In this document: positions 21,250-32,094 of the stretch, piece after piece
How the letters are laid out: each line of letters starts with the position of its first letter
Position numbering within the stretch: position 1 is the stretch's first letter
NCBI RefSeq assembly: GCF_964656455.1
Contig: NC_135718.1
Span: 144,256,262-144,320,261, forward strand
Source: Halichoerus grypus
Taxonomy: Eukaryota > Chordata > Mammalia > Carnivora > Phocidae
Reading direction: 5' to 3'
DNA length: 64,000 bases
The notes under the pieces: generated by a model
What the model saw: only the letters and a program-made list of their open reading frames with translations
The model's database searches: none
Told to the model about the DNA's origin: nothing
Program-made: the position numbers and the translations under genes

Positions 21250-23222
21250 ATATTTTCCTGTAAAAATTGGCCCTTAACAAGACAAATATTGCAATGCTTT
21301 CATATAGAAGACCAAAGCAAACAACAGAAAAATGTGCCTTCTTTTTTTTAAGTAAAAGGATATTCTTAAGGATGCTGAGTGGCACCTAAGGTGTGTGGGT
21401 AATGAGGTAATACCTGTCAGCAGATCTGCCCCCCAGAGCATGAACCTGTTCAGGTCAGCAAATTGTCAGAGAAGCAGAAAGCCCTCTTCAAGAGGGAGAC
21501 TCCCCACTGAGGGAACCAGGCATATACCTCCCAATACTCCTGCCTGCTGGCCCTTAGCCCCTGGTCCTGCTCTGCTGAGCTCTACCTTAGCTTAGACTCT
21601 CAATCCATTGTCTTCCCCCCTCCCTCTCCTGACTCTGGCCATTGTTCTGAACTTAATTCCACGATGGGACCCTAACCACTCTTTGCGTTGCTAACCTCAT
21701 TGCCTATTTATTGCTCTGTTTTCTCTGAGCTCTTCCTCCACCTGGCAACCAGATCCTTTGGTGTCCTTCATGGTCTGGTTTAGATGCTCCTGACCTTGGA
21801 CACTACTCAGCTGTTTTTATTAGATACGGTCCTCCCAGCAGAGCTTTAGCTCTTTCCTTCAGCAAAAAGTTCAACTTATTTGAGGTGGAGTGAAGAGTCT
21901 CTACAGCAGTGGTTCATGGTCCATTTTTGTTGATTGAGCACAGCTGAGGGCTCTGCGCTAGGTCAGCAGTAATAGTGGCTTCCCAGGACAGCGAATCTCA
22001 ACAGGACCAGATAGAGAATGTCGAGTAAGCCCCCATGAGGGTATATCAAATTCTCCCAGAGTGGGAGGAAAGTCTTAGAGTAAAGCATGTTCCCCTCCTT
22101 TGCCAGATGCTTCTGCTGTATGTCCAGGGCAGTAAGCCTTCTTTCCAGTACCCGTTTCTCCTTGAGGAATCACTGCTATATAAGGGCTAGAGGGAAGACA
22201 CTGTCCAATGGAGCTGAGCTGAAGTGTCCCTCCCCTCAGCATAGGACATTCAAAGTGTGTGTGTCTTGGTCCCAGTTTTGGTTTCTTGTGGGATTTTTTT
22301 CCCCCTTCTCTGGCCACAATGAATAGAAGCCATTGAAAGCAAGAGTGGGCAATCACTCCTTGCAAATGCTGTTTTGATTGTGGTGAATGTATTTTTCCTG
22401 TATTCTCTGAGCAAAGTGAACAACCCGGAAAGAAAATACTAAGTGAAGTGTAAGGCTGTAAGGATGGCACAGTGAATTTCTTCTCGTCACCCGTGGCCCT
22501 GAATTGCCATGTGCCTCTGGGCAATTCTCTTATTATTTCTTATTATTTCTAACCTTTCTTCTCTGAGATGAAATTTGTATTGTGTGGTCAACAGCACACT
22601 GAGATTCTTGAGTAGTGGTTGGTGGTACTATTTCCTACTTGGACATCCTCTTAAATACTTCATATCCATAGAGCATCTCTCTGGCTCTGACTGATACTTT
22701 ATTAAAGCCGCCATCAGCTCTGAGGGGTTGGTGAGTAAAGTTACCCTTAGGTATATCAGTAGTTCCAATTTTATGAGGGAGAGTGGGCATCCCACAGCAG
22801 TGTTAACTTTTCAAAATCAAAACTAGTCTTGTGACATACACTTGGACACGACAGAAGGAAAATGATAAGGCCTTAATGCCCTTCAGATAGGAACATTAAA
22901 GCATCTAGAAGGAGATTCAGGATGTTGCCTTTAGAGTTTCATTTCAGCTAAGCCCAGCTAACACTCGTTTTGGAGTTTCTAAAGCTAACATACAGTCATA
23001 GGTATTTGGAGAAAGCCATACCACCAATAAATGTGGTACATTAGAACACAGTAAGCCTGGCTAAGGTAGCCCGTTGCAAGGCATGTTGCTTATCTGTTCT
23101 TTATTCTAAAAGCCAAAATCTTGTCTGCAACTGTCAGTGAAAGTCTACACACTATAGATAAATGTATCAATGTACTTATTTAAAGAGATTATTTAACTAC
23201 AGACTTTATAAACACAGCAGAC
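21250..23222. other. Unassigned noncoding sequence
   Basis: About 2 kb without a recognised repeat. The 149-codon minus ORF (22075-22524) overlaps a 79-codon plus ORF; neither has a known domain. Confidence 0.4.
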
Positions 23223-23356
23223 GACAGAATGGCTAAATTTGCATACGAATTAGCTCTATATAGTTTGCCTTATAATAAACTCAACCAATGACAGAATGGC
23301 TAAATTTGCATACGAATTAGCTCTATATAGTTTGCCTTATAATAAACTCAACCAAA
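23223..23356. repeat. 67-bp tandem duplication
   Basis: Unit 23223-23289 (GACAGAATGGCTAAATTTGC...AAACTCAACCAAT) is repeated at 23290-23356 with a single difference, at the last base. Near identity implies a recent duplication. Confidence 0.95.
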
Positions 23357-24332
23357 CATAATGATCTACAACAAACCATATAAGCTATCTATGGTGGTTC
23401 AAATAATTAATCTCAAAATCCCCCCTGATGGGAATTATTGAAATCCTTGTTCGGGTGTGTCTAGGAGAGTAGTCTATGTTCTAATATAGTTTGCTCCTTC
23501 TGGGCCACGTTCTACAGATGCTTTTGTTTATGGATTATACTATCAGTAGAGGATTTTTAGTTTCTGTTTTCGGCAGTGGCTCAAAGTTTGAATTTTAAGT
23601 ACTAAAAATGTATTAATGGCAGTTTGGAGGAGTTGCTATCTTCCAATACTATTTGAAAAGTGCCTGTTACTGGATACATATTACTCGAATGGGGTGTCTC
23701 TCTATATTTTTGTCATTTTGCCAATTTTTTTCCTCTCTAAATGCTTTTTAACTGCTGCCTGTTTAAATGCATTTAACAGGCTGCCAAGCAGAAGGAGGGG
23801 AAGGCAGAGTGATAGGACCTGGGGAGACTTGTTCTATAGCCTCTGGATTTTCAGTGGGAAGAGATGTGTGGAGCTCCAATCTGAACTGAAAAGGCCTCCA
23901 ATATTGGGAAGAAGTCAGAGATGTAAGGAGCAAGGTTATTAAAAATCTCTCTGGCTTCGGAGATCCTGGAGTTTACTGTTTAACCACTTCACACCCAATT
24001 TGGGGCAGGCTACCGAACTGTCCTTCAAAACCAGGAGAAAGCAGTTTGGAGTTCTCTTAAAAGAGCCAGCAAACGGAATTTGAAGAGTTATTTAAAAACT
24101 TAAAGGATTAGAGTTTAAGGAAGAAGATGTTAGTCACTTTGCCAAATTTCAGGATGACCAAATTCTTTTGTGTGCTCATGAATCTTCTACAATGAAGCTG
24201 ATCTATGTGACTCTCCGGTCAATCAGCCTGGTTTATACACCATGGGTTACTCTCTGCCGGCAGCTTCCTCTGCTCCCACCCCCTCTCCCTGCCCCTCCCA
24301 GCCCAAATCATAATTCAGGTGCCTACATAGGG
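23357..24332. other. Unassigned noncoding sequence
   Basis: Unique-looking. A 108-codon + ORF at 23616-23942 has a hydrophobic start but no recognisable family. Confidence 0.4.
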
Positions 24333-24340
24333 CTGGCCTA

Positions 24341-24639
24341 AGATATGTTTCCCAAAGTAGGTTCTGTAGAACCCTGTTCCACGTGTTTTTAATACCCATG
24401 ATGTGAAGGCGATGGTGTGCTCTGCTGTAAGCAATATGGAAAATGCTGAGTTAAATTAAGGGGATCTGTCCATTTGCTTCAGGACTTCTTAGGATCTTTC
24501 ACATGTGAATTCACAGAGCAACTTGCAAAGAGGGACACAGCATCAGAGTTTCCTAAATTTGTGTGATCACAGTGGACTATTTCGTGGTACGTCCGTGTTA
24601 ACTTTTGGAGTTTTCCATGTCTCCATGGTTTGAGAAATG
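24341..24639. mobile_element. Non-autonomous hAT-type DNA transposon (MER/Charlie-like)
   Basis: The left end AGATATGTTTCCCAAAGTAG and the right end, whose reverse complement is GCATTTCTCAAACCATGG, form diverged terminal inverted repeats. CTGGCCTA occurs at 24333-24340 and 24640-24647 as an 8-bp target duplication, the hAT hallmark. About 300 bp and noncoding. Confidence 0.65.
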
Positions 24640-24659
24640 CTGGCCTAAGAAATTTCCCA

Positions 24660-24985
24660 AACTGTATTCTGAAATCTATCCTTCCGTGATCCAACCCAGG
24701 TGCGGAGAGTGTGAGGAATATACAAGGGACTTTACAATGACTTCAATAAGATTATTGAGAATGACTAAACCATTCTCTGCACTAAAAATTATACCAAATG
24801 GCTAAAAAACAGATTTTGATTCCAGTCACCAATTCCTTTCCACCATCAATTAGTAAAATGTTAAGTCATCATAGCCTTTAGCAAAATAGGTTCAGTTTTG
24901 TTACAGATCCTCTTTTGGTGCCTATTATATTCTTCTAATCCTACGCCACCTACAGAGGGATAATAATGCTAACTTCTGCACCAAA
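24660..24985. other. Unassigned noncoding sequence
   Basis: No feature supported. Confidence 0.35.
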
Positions 24986-24989
24986 ATCA

Positions 24990-25245
24990 AAACGATGATA
25001 GTGATCATAGAACTGTTTATTCCGGGCCTCCCACTGTATTAACTGGGTTATATATTAATAACTTCACATATATTATCTTACCTAATTGTCACTGTAACTT
25101 TATGATATGTATCCATTAGGCCCATTTTACCAGTAAGAAAACAGACTCAGGGAGACTAAACAACCTGCCTAAGGTCACACAGCTAGTAATGAAAGTGGTT
25201 AGATTGGGATCTACGTATGATTTATTGCAAAACTAAACTCTGCTA
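24990..25245 (-). mobile_element. MIR SINE
   Basis: Reverse MIR order on +: TATTATCTTACCTAATTGTCACTG, GGCCCATTTTACCAGTAAG, AAACAGACTCAGGGAGACTA and CTAAGGTCACACAGCTAGTAA, the conserved MIR core. Confidence 0.88.
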
Positions 25246-26566
25246 TTCAGTGGTCTTCAGACTACGGTGTGTGCACCTCTGGGGTATGAAAGAAGTTTTT
25301 TTTTTAAGGTATACAATGTAAAGTTCTAAGGAAATCAATTTCCAGATACTCAACTCCCCTCTGAGATATTCTTTCCTAGAGAACAAAGCTGAGTTCACAA
25401 ATCTCTTCCTATTCCTCACCCATTTTAAACCTTACTAGGGGCACATTGCCCTGGGATGTAAACACTTCTGGGTGCCAAGCTGAAGGAGGGCTTACTTTGA
25501 TGTTTAATGAAGGCACTGGGAAACCCAGGCTTCCTGTCTTTCCTGGTTTTACTTTTGTTTCTGCTGAAGGTGGAGGGTGGCGTTCTCTGTGCTGGTAATT
25601 CTGATGCAGATGTGTGGTAGACATCTGTGGCGTGGTAGGGGAAGGGACCACTTGCTTAATAGCTTTGTCCCTTGCTTTCCCTATCGAGAGAAAGTCTTGT
25701 CAAAGTGAAGCAGAGACCATCAATAAGAAATATTAAGTGTTTAAAATAGATTTCTTAAGACATTTAAATGTTAACTTTCTTCCCCAGCCATTTTCAAAGG
25801 AGTACTACTTCCTTCTTTATAACTGGGAGGCAACTCTGAAGAACAGTATAGAGTGTCATTAATTCTTTTAAAGGTAACAGGAAGCTTTTTCAGGATACAT
25901 TAGCTAAAACCCATAGATAAAACTTTTATGTGATTTCTTTTATAGAATGAGTAGTTAAAATCTGTATTATCAAATCGTATTATTAAATATTTATTCCAGT
26001 TACAATCAATCCTCATTTCATCTGATAAAATGTTTCAATTATTTTTAACTCATTAGCAAAAAATAAAATTATGGGCTAGTGGCCACACCTATATAGAGAA
26101 CATGTTTGATCATAATTCATTTGTCAAGGAAATGTAGTACCGATGTAATTTTATATTTCAGTATAATCAATATTAATAAAAACTTTACTTTGTTTTCATC
26201 AATTGTGTTTGATAATCATGGTAATGATAATGCAATTGAAAATGTTTTTTAAACATTTAACACCTTAGATCACCAAAATAAAACAAATATTAAAATTTCA
26301 ATTACTATACACACTTTTATTACAGGTAGGAGGAGGTGATCAGAGAGTTTTAACCATGAAGGACTTTTACCCATAAAAAATATGAGGACAGATTTTTCTT
26401 GTGGAGAAGCAGAATGGAAATATGAACTCAAATAGAACAGGGAAAGCTGATAAATTTTAAAATATTAAAAAAACAATCTTTCTCATATTTTTTGAGTGAA
26501 GGATGGTAGATATCAAATGGTTATGGTATTTCATTGGTTACATTTCATAAGGTAACAGTTTTATTT
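25246..26566. other. AT-rich unassigned sequence
   Basis: Strongly AT-rich between 25720 and 26500 (e.g. ATATTTCAGTATAATCAATA). No repeat or gene recognised. Candidate for ancient conserved noncoding DNA or simply decayed sequence. Confidence 0.35.
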
Positions 26567-26580
26567 TAAAATGTCATTAT

Positions 26581-26783
26581 TATTATTACTATTATTTTTA
26601 AAGGTTTTATTTATTTGACAGAGAGAGACACAGCGAGAGAGGGAACACAAGCAGGGGGAGTGGGAGAGGGAGAAGCAGGCTTCCCGCTGAGCAGAGAGCC
26701 CCATGTGGGGCTTGATCCTAGGACCCTGGGTCCATGACCCGAGCTGAAGGCAGACACTTAACGACTGAGCCACCCAGGCACCC
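26581..26783 (-). mobile_element. Can-SINE with perfect 14-bp target duplication
   Basis: TTTTTAAAGGTTTTATTTATTTG, GGGGCTTGATCCTAGGACCC and CTGAGCCACCCAGGCACCC. TAAAATGTCATTAT is repeated exactly at 26567-26580 and 26784-26797. The tail carries a (TTA)n variation. Confidence 0.95.
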
Positions 26784-26839
26784 TAAAATGTCATTATTTA
26801 TAATATACCAGAAATTATATTCTAGTATGTATAATTTTT

Positions 26840-26962
26840 ATTTATTTATTTATTTTAAAGTTTTATTCATTTAAGTAATCTCTACACCCAACATGGGGCT
26901 CGAACTCATGACTCTGAGATCAAGAGCCGCACACTCCTCTGACCAAGCCGGCCAGGCGCCCC
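26840..26962 (-). mobile_element. Short, older Can-SINE
   Basis: ATTTATTTTAAAGTTTTATTC, TAAGTAATCTCTACACCCAACATGGGGCTCGAACTC, CTGAGATCAAGAGCCGCACAC and GGCCAGGCGCCCC. It lacks the long GA tract and carries the ACATGGGGCTCGAACT core of old Can-SINEs. Flanks AGTATGTATAATTTTTAT and AGTATATGCAATTTTTAT form an imperfect target duplication. Confidence 0.88.
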
Positions 26963-26974
26963 ACAAGTATATGC

Positions 26975-28309
26975 AATTTTTATATGTCAACTTAAAAATG
27001 TGCAAGGAGGTACACAGTTTTCATCATTCTTGATTATGAATGCAAAAAACACAGAAGACCCCTGTCCTGTATCACATAGCATGCTCATTTTCTCTAACAG
27101 ACCTCCAGTTATTAATTACACAAGGATTTTGCTAAACATTGCTCAAGCTAAAGTCATTGATTACTAAGATTTTAATGATTGTTTTTATGGGGGGCTTTCT
27201 TTTCCCTCAAAATGCATTGCCTGGCATTGGTGGTAGAAAGAAAATTTGCAAGATGTTGTAGCTCTCTGTCTATGTCAGCCTCTTCCTCTGTGTTCTTGGG
27301 ACTGCAGGCATCCCCAGATCTGGGGGGACGGAAGAAGTATTTTATGCCCTGAGAGGCAAGAGTTTTTTCCAGCTTGGAGTCTGGAGCCAAGAGAGATCTT
27401 ACTGTTCAGTATTGGGTGACATGGTCTGGTAGGACCATTAAACCACTGACAGGACTAATCTTACAGGGTGATCAACAGCCTGCTTTGCCCAGCACTGACC
27501 TGGTTTTATCACTGAAAGTCCTGCTTCCCAGAAAACCACCTCTGGGATGAGAAAGTTCCTAGGGCTTGGTGTCGGGTGTGAAAGGTGGGGAGGGGAGTAC
27601 AAAATCCATACAGTGGCCCCCCAAAATGGGAGTTGAAAGCAACACTGATTGGTGTCAAAAGATTAAGCATAGATTATCTACCTTCCAACATCACTGTTGT
27701 TTTTTCCCCAGACTGTGGTATTGACAAGTATGATTTCCAGTTCCCACTAAAGGATCACCCCTTGTTGCATCCCTGAGTCATGTGACTTGAAATGTACAGC
27801 TCGAGGACATTGTAATCATGAGTGTTAACAGCTCACCTTTGGCTTTGCTTGTGGATTAACTGTCATGTTTTTTCTCAGCTACTGAAGTTTTCACATTGTG
27901 AATCTTGTGACCATGTTTGCTAACAGTTCAGGCAATAAAAATGAGAACAATGACGATTCAACACTAGCATGACCCAGATATCACCGACTGTGCTCTTCTT
28001 ATGATTGACGGAAGAACACATACAACTGGACAAGGGAGGTAAGTGATCCAAAGAGAACAATCTACATAAAACACAGAAAAGAATTTGTGACTGAGAATGG
28101 TAGAGAAGGAGAATTGAAAGCACATATACTTCTTGAACCTCACAACTTTAGCTTTTAACTTAATCAAAAGTTTTTCATCTACCTAAATGACATCCATTTT
28201 CAGCCCAAGATAGTGGTCACTAAATTAGCTTGGCCATCACACTAACAGGCATTATCCATCATTCTCTTGATTGTTCTATGAAACTTTGTAAAGATACGTT
28301 TTCCTTTCA
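26975..28309. other. Unassigned sequence leading into the hAT pseudogene
   Basis: Unique-looking. The 72-codon minus ORF (27172-27390) and the 63-codon plus ORF (27585-27776) are without family. From about 27950 the DNA may already belong to the upstream part of the transposase-like gene, but I cannot align it with confidence. Confidence 0.35.
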
Positions 28310-28722
28310 GGTGAGCAAAAGAAGACATTTTGGTAACAAATGTGTTGGCATCTTGGAATGGAGAGCTGGTTTTGTCAGATCTTAGCAACCATCATGCTTC
28401 CTACAGTGTAGCAAGTGATGCCTCAAATCACAGCATCACACAAGTGTGTTGTCCCTAGCTCTTAGGTCCTTTGATGTGAAAACCGGAGTTTCAAATCACG
28501 TTCTTGAGTTCTATGAAGACTTTAATGAAACTGCAGAAAACATCACTAAGATTGTCGATATCCAGGTAAAAACTAGACTTTGTTCATCCTCATGCATTCA
28601 AGAGACAGTGCAAATGTAAGTTTTGGCAAATTTCATTCTGTCTATAGACTTCTTACCAAATAAAATGAAAAAGTTTTACCTACTGCAAAGGTCCTGCACA
28701 CCTTGCATACAACACTGCTAAA

Positions 28723-28812
28723 GAGAGCATTTCTCTACCTGCTAGACGGGATGTTGCCCAATACATCAATGGTTTAATAAATCCAATTACATCTTCGGAA
28801 ATAAAAGAAAAA
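28723..28812 (+). mobile_element. Poly(A)-tailed retroposed LTR end inside the pseudogene
   Basis: Ninety bases flanked by ACTGCTAAA at 28714-28722 and 28813-28821 (9-bp target duplication). The insert carries CTACCTGCTAGACGGGATG and AATAAA (28776-28781), then an A-rich tail (AAATAAAAGAAAAA) about 18 bases after the signal. It matches 13105-13170 of the LTR fragment. So it looks like the 5'-truncated end of a polyadenylated transcript, copied by L1 machinery. Confidence 0.65.
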
Positions 28813-29242
28813 ACTGCTAAAAAGGGGTATGATTTACTTATCTGTGATATTGAGACTTTCATAATGAAGGTTGTTGGTCAATTTTTAGTTTCTTCCAAAT
28901 GTGCCAAGGCACTTAATGAGACTTTTGACTTTATAGAAATCCAAGGAGATGTCCTTAGATATGTATCAACAGGTGTGTTATCATTGGTGCTAGCCATTGA
29001 AAAGATGTTAAAACGTTGATCTGCTGTAAAATCACATTTTCGAAGGGCAGTGGAAGAATATTCTCTAGTTTGGAAAAGCATTGGGGCTGAGAGCGGAGGA
29101 AGCGAGTACATTAAAAGAGAAATTTATATGCTGTTTCTGCAGGGCAAGATTATCTCTGAGAAGTCCAAAGAGCCTAGAAGAGGATAAACTGATGGCATCT
29201 GGGTTGCTTGATGTTATGTGTTGGGGTGATAAGAACTCATAG

Positions 29243-29465
29243 ATGTTTTTTTTTAAAGATTGATTGATTGATTGATTGATTTTAGAGAGAGAAAGAACAT
29301 GAGTCGGGAGAGGGGCAGAGGGAGAGGAAGAGAGAGAATCCTCAAGCTGACTCCCTGCTGAGTGCAGAGCCTGACACGGGGCCCCATCCCAGGACCCTGA
29401 GATCATGACCTGAGCCGAAATCAAAAGTCAGGCACTTAACCGACTGAGCTACCCAGGCACCCCAA
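29243..29465 (-). mobile_element. Can-SINE inserted in the hAT pseudogene
   Basis: T-run, AAAGATTGATTGATTGATTG, GGGGCCCCATCCCAGGACCC and CTGAGCTACCCAGGCACCCC. AACTCATAG flanks it (29234-29242 and 29466-29474). The tail has diverged to (ATTG)n. Confidence 0.92.
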
Positions 29466-29520
29466 AACTCATAGTTTTAAGAAATGATTCATTTCTGGGA
29501 AATAAGACTGCTTCAGAACT

Positions 29521-29540
29521 AAAAAAAAAAAAAAAAAAAT
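29521..29540 (+). repeat. Poly(A) run
   Basis: An uninterrupted A run of about 20 within the hAT pseudogene. It might be the tail of a tiny retroposed insert or a slippage product; no flanking duplication was seen. Confidence 0.7.
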
Positions 29541-30030
29541 TGTCACCAGTAAAGGACAGCCAAGTTCAACAGAACTTTCTCAGTATCTTTACTAAAACTA
29601 GAATTTATTTGGAATCTATCTTTTCCTTTACAAGCTCAAAACACCCCTGTGCTTTTAAACCATCTTCCCCCGAGAAGGAGATGTTTAACTTACAATGATA
29701 TACAGAGCGATGTGTAGCGTTTACGAAGAATAGACATTTTAAACATTGGTAGTCCGTGGGATGAATTTATAGATGCAAAGGGCCGGAAAGACAAAATCTG
29801 GTCTACCAAAAGGAGCCTGTAAATACAAAGTGGGTGGACATGTTTGCAGAGCTGGAAATGAATTCCTACAAGTCTAAAACCCTGTGGTTGCTAAAAAGTA
29901 AAATCCTAAGGGTTCCAAGTTCAAAGACATTCGTTGTGAGGATATTGAGCTGGATGTTAGCACATTGGACTGACACCAGGACTCAGGGTAATGTGGGCTT
30001 GGTAAGAGCAAAGCTGCGGGTCAAGTGAGT

Positions 30031-31025
30031 TTCACTGTATTCAGTTGATCACTACAGAAAGAAAAGAAGGGTACATGAAAGTTGGCAGGCAGGCCGGTGA
30101 AGTATTATTGGAAAAGGAAACACAAAGAATAAAGTATCCTACTGCATCATGGGGTGGAAAGAAACACATCATTGTTATTTTTTGTTTAATATTGATAATG
30201 ATTTAATTAGTCCTGTTGTAGTTATGCTCCCTTTTTCTATAAGACTTACTTTATATAGCTTAAGAATTAACACTAATATAGCCTATAAAATTTAAGTATC
30301 TAATGACGAGTTAAAAATAAATTGCTGTATTAGAAGAAACACTATGAAAATATTGCCATATTTTTCCTACACATATTTTTTGTTTAATTAGTCCTACTAT
30401 CAATTACTAGTAATTCACACTGTTAACTAGCCCTACTATTGTTTTGTTTAAATAATAGCATTTATATAACAGAAAGGCAAACAATATAGAATAATATATA
30501 ATTTCAAATTAATGCCTGTTTTCATATTTTTATGTTAATTTAGTAACCATACATGTACAATAATTATTATTTATTATATTGTTTTGTTTTGTTTTTTGGT
30601 GAGGTATGGCCACACTATCAGATGTGTCCTGATTTGTCTCTTGAAAAAACTGATCCCCCCATCTGTCCCATGTGGAAAACACCTCTAGCCTTCCGGGTGG
30701 CAGGGACTTATTTTTTTAAACAGATGCTAAGATTTAGATCCTGATATTTTCCTGGCTAGGACTAAAAATAATTTAAAAAATTGTTTCCCTAAACAAATCT
30801 TCCCAGTGAGTCAAATGGAAATGCACACGTGGGGACAGAACATTATGTTCATGGTGCTGAGAGCCTAGAGCCCAAGGCTGAGTCACACACGGACACCTTG
30901 TCCCATTCTCACTCTCTCTAGGACTCTCCACCCCGCCATTTTATTTCAGGCCAACATACTAAGGCCCGGATGAAGAGAAATCCTTGGTTCTAATGACACG
31001 CACACAAAGACAACAAAAAAAAGAA
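30031..31025. other. AT-rich unassigned sequence
   Basis: Very AT-rich from 30175 to 30620. A near repeat (TTTAATTAGTCCTACTATCAATTACTAGTAATT and GTTAACTAGCCCTACTATTG) around 30384-30440 is the only structure seen. No gene. Confidence 0.35.
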
Positions 31026-31240
31026 GCATTCGAGCACCTACTATGTGTCAAAAATGGTGACCAGCATATATGTTTTCTCATTCAGTTCGCATAATGAGGT
31101 GAGAGGCGGATACTATTATTATTCCCACTTGGCAGAGAAACAGGGGCTTGCTAAGGTTATACCATCTCCAGCTACTAGAGGAGAGACGAAATCTGAGCTC
31201 AGGTCTTTGCAACTTCAAACTCTGAGATCTCACCTTCTCT
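31026..31240 (-). mobile_element. MIR SINE
   Basis: GAGCACCTACTATGTGTCA, TTTTCTCATTCAGTTCGCATAATG, ATACTATTATTATTCCCACTTGGCAG and CTTGCTAAGGTTATACCA in reverse MIR order. Confidence 0.88.
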
Positions 31241-31429
31241 GAGGGCCTGGGCCTTTTTCCTTTTTTGATGCCCCCTGGCCCCCAGGTTCCTGGCAGTTCC
31301 TGGCACAGGTAGGCACTCAACGACCATTTGGTGAATGAATGAACGTAATCTCTGGTCAACTCGGTCACCTGTGTGAGGAGCCTGGCGCCCTGTGGCCACC
31401 TTCGTTGGCGTGTGGTCATAGCACCCACT
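31241..31429. other. Short unassigned region with an L2-like scrap
   Basis: GGCACAGGTAGGCACTCAACGACCATTTGGTGAATGAATGAA (31301-31342) resembles an L2 or MIR 3' end. Confidence 0.4.
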
Positions 31430-31612
31430 GCCCTGGGCTCCTTGCTTCTTCAGTGTCTCCCTAATTAGATGTGAGAATTCCTTGAGCGCAGGACCTTGTC
31501 TTACTGCCTGTAGAAAAACTCTGCAACCCCGGGTAGGGAAACAGCGCCTGGATGGCCAGCATCGAGTAGGGCACCTCGTACACACCACAAGTTAAGTAAA
31601 CGTTTGTTGAAT
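31430..31612 (+). mobile_element. L2 3'-end fragment
   Basis: TAGATGTGAGAATTCCTTGAGCGCAGGACCTTGTC, CTGCCTGTAGAAAAACTCTGC and AAGTAAACGTTTGTTGAATGAATAATGA follow the L2 3' end closely. Confidence 0.8.
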
Positions 31613-31639
31613 GAATAATGAACCCACCCTTCGAAGCAG

Positions 31640-31830
31640 CTGTTTGTCACCTTGGCTGCACATTGGAATCTCCTGGGAGGAGTTTTAAAACATTCCTGAT
31701 GTCTGGGTCCCATTCCTGGGATTTTTTTGACTTAATTGATCTGGAGTAGGGACTGAGTGTCAGGATTTTCAAAAGTTCCTGAGATAAACCTAATAAGCAG
31801 TAAGGCTGCTGTAGACAAAGATTTGAAGAG
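31640..31830 (+). mobile_element. MER5A-like hAT DNA transposon
   Basis: TTGGCTGCACATTGGAATCTCCTGGGAGGAGTTTTAAAACAT, CTGATGTCTGGGTCCCATTCC and AAAGTTCCTGAGAT keep the MER5A order (GCATCAGAATCACCTGGAGG...TTAAAACACAG...). Non-autonomous and noncoding. Confidence 0.75.
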
Positions 31831-31857
31831 GCCAAGTATGTGTGTCCATGTACAGAA

Positions 31858-31894
31858 GTGTGTAAGTGTGTGTGTGTATGTGTGTGTGTGTGAG
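31858..31894 (+). repeat. (TG)n microsatellite
   Basis: Imperfect TG run with single A interruptions. Confidence 0.95.
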
Positions 31895-32094
31895 GATGGT
31901 GTGGAATATGTTTAATACATCTTTTTCCCAGTGTTTAAACAGAATAGCACTTCAACCTCTTTTACTCAAATTCCGTTTCTTTGGGGGCTGTAGAAGTTGA
32001 CCTCTTGGATTGCCTCCACTGTATCTTTTCTGAGGTCCCTTTCCATCTTGACAGCTTAACTTTTTTTTTTTTTTTTTTAACTTTATGTTGCTGC
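31895..32094. other. Unassigned sequence with poly(T)
   Basis: A T run of about 17 near 32062-32078. No other feature seen. Confidence 0.35.

Larger units (their letters stand above)
28310..30030 (+). pseudogene. hAT-superfamily transposase-derived pseudogene
   Basis: Piecing frames together without repairing them, I see an RNase-H-like segment (SFDVKTGVSNHVLEFYEDFN, about 28465-28530). Then comes SRDSANVSFGKFHSVYRLLT (about 28600-28660), where related proteins carry ADNANVNFG. Next are the hAT CxxH-type motif CKGPAHLAYNTAK (28684-28722), DIETFIMKVVGQFLVSSKCA (about 28845-28905) and AVKSHFRRA (about 29025-29055). The C-terminal dimerisation domain ends it (WVDMFAELEM... ILSWMLAHWTDTRTQGNVGL, 29834-30025). 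Stops and at least two frame changes separate these pieces, so it is dead. Family: hAT transposases and the domesticated genes derived from them. Whether it is a transposon remnant or a retrocopy of a domesticated gene is unresolved. A Can-SINE (29243-29465) and a small retroposed LTR end (28723-28812) interrupt it. Confidence 0.75.

Noticed and set aside
22075..22524. 149-codon minus ORF
   Set aside because: No domain or transcript signal, and opposed by a plus ORF in the same place.
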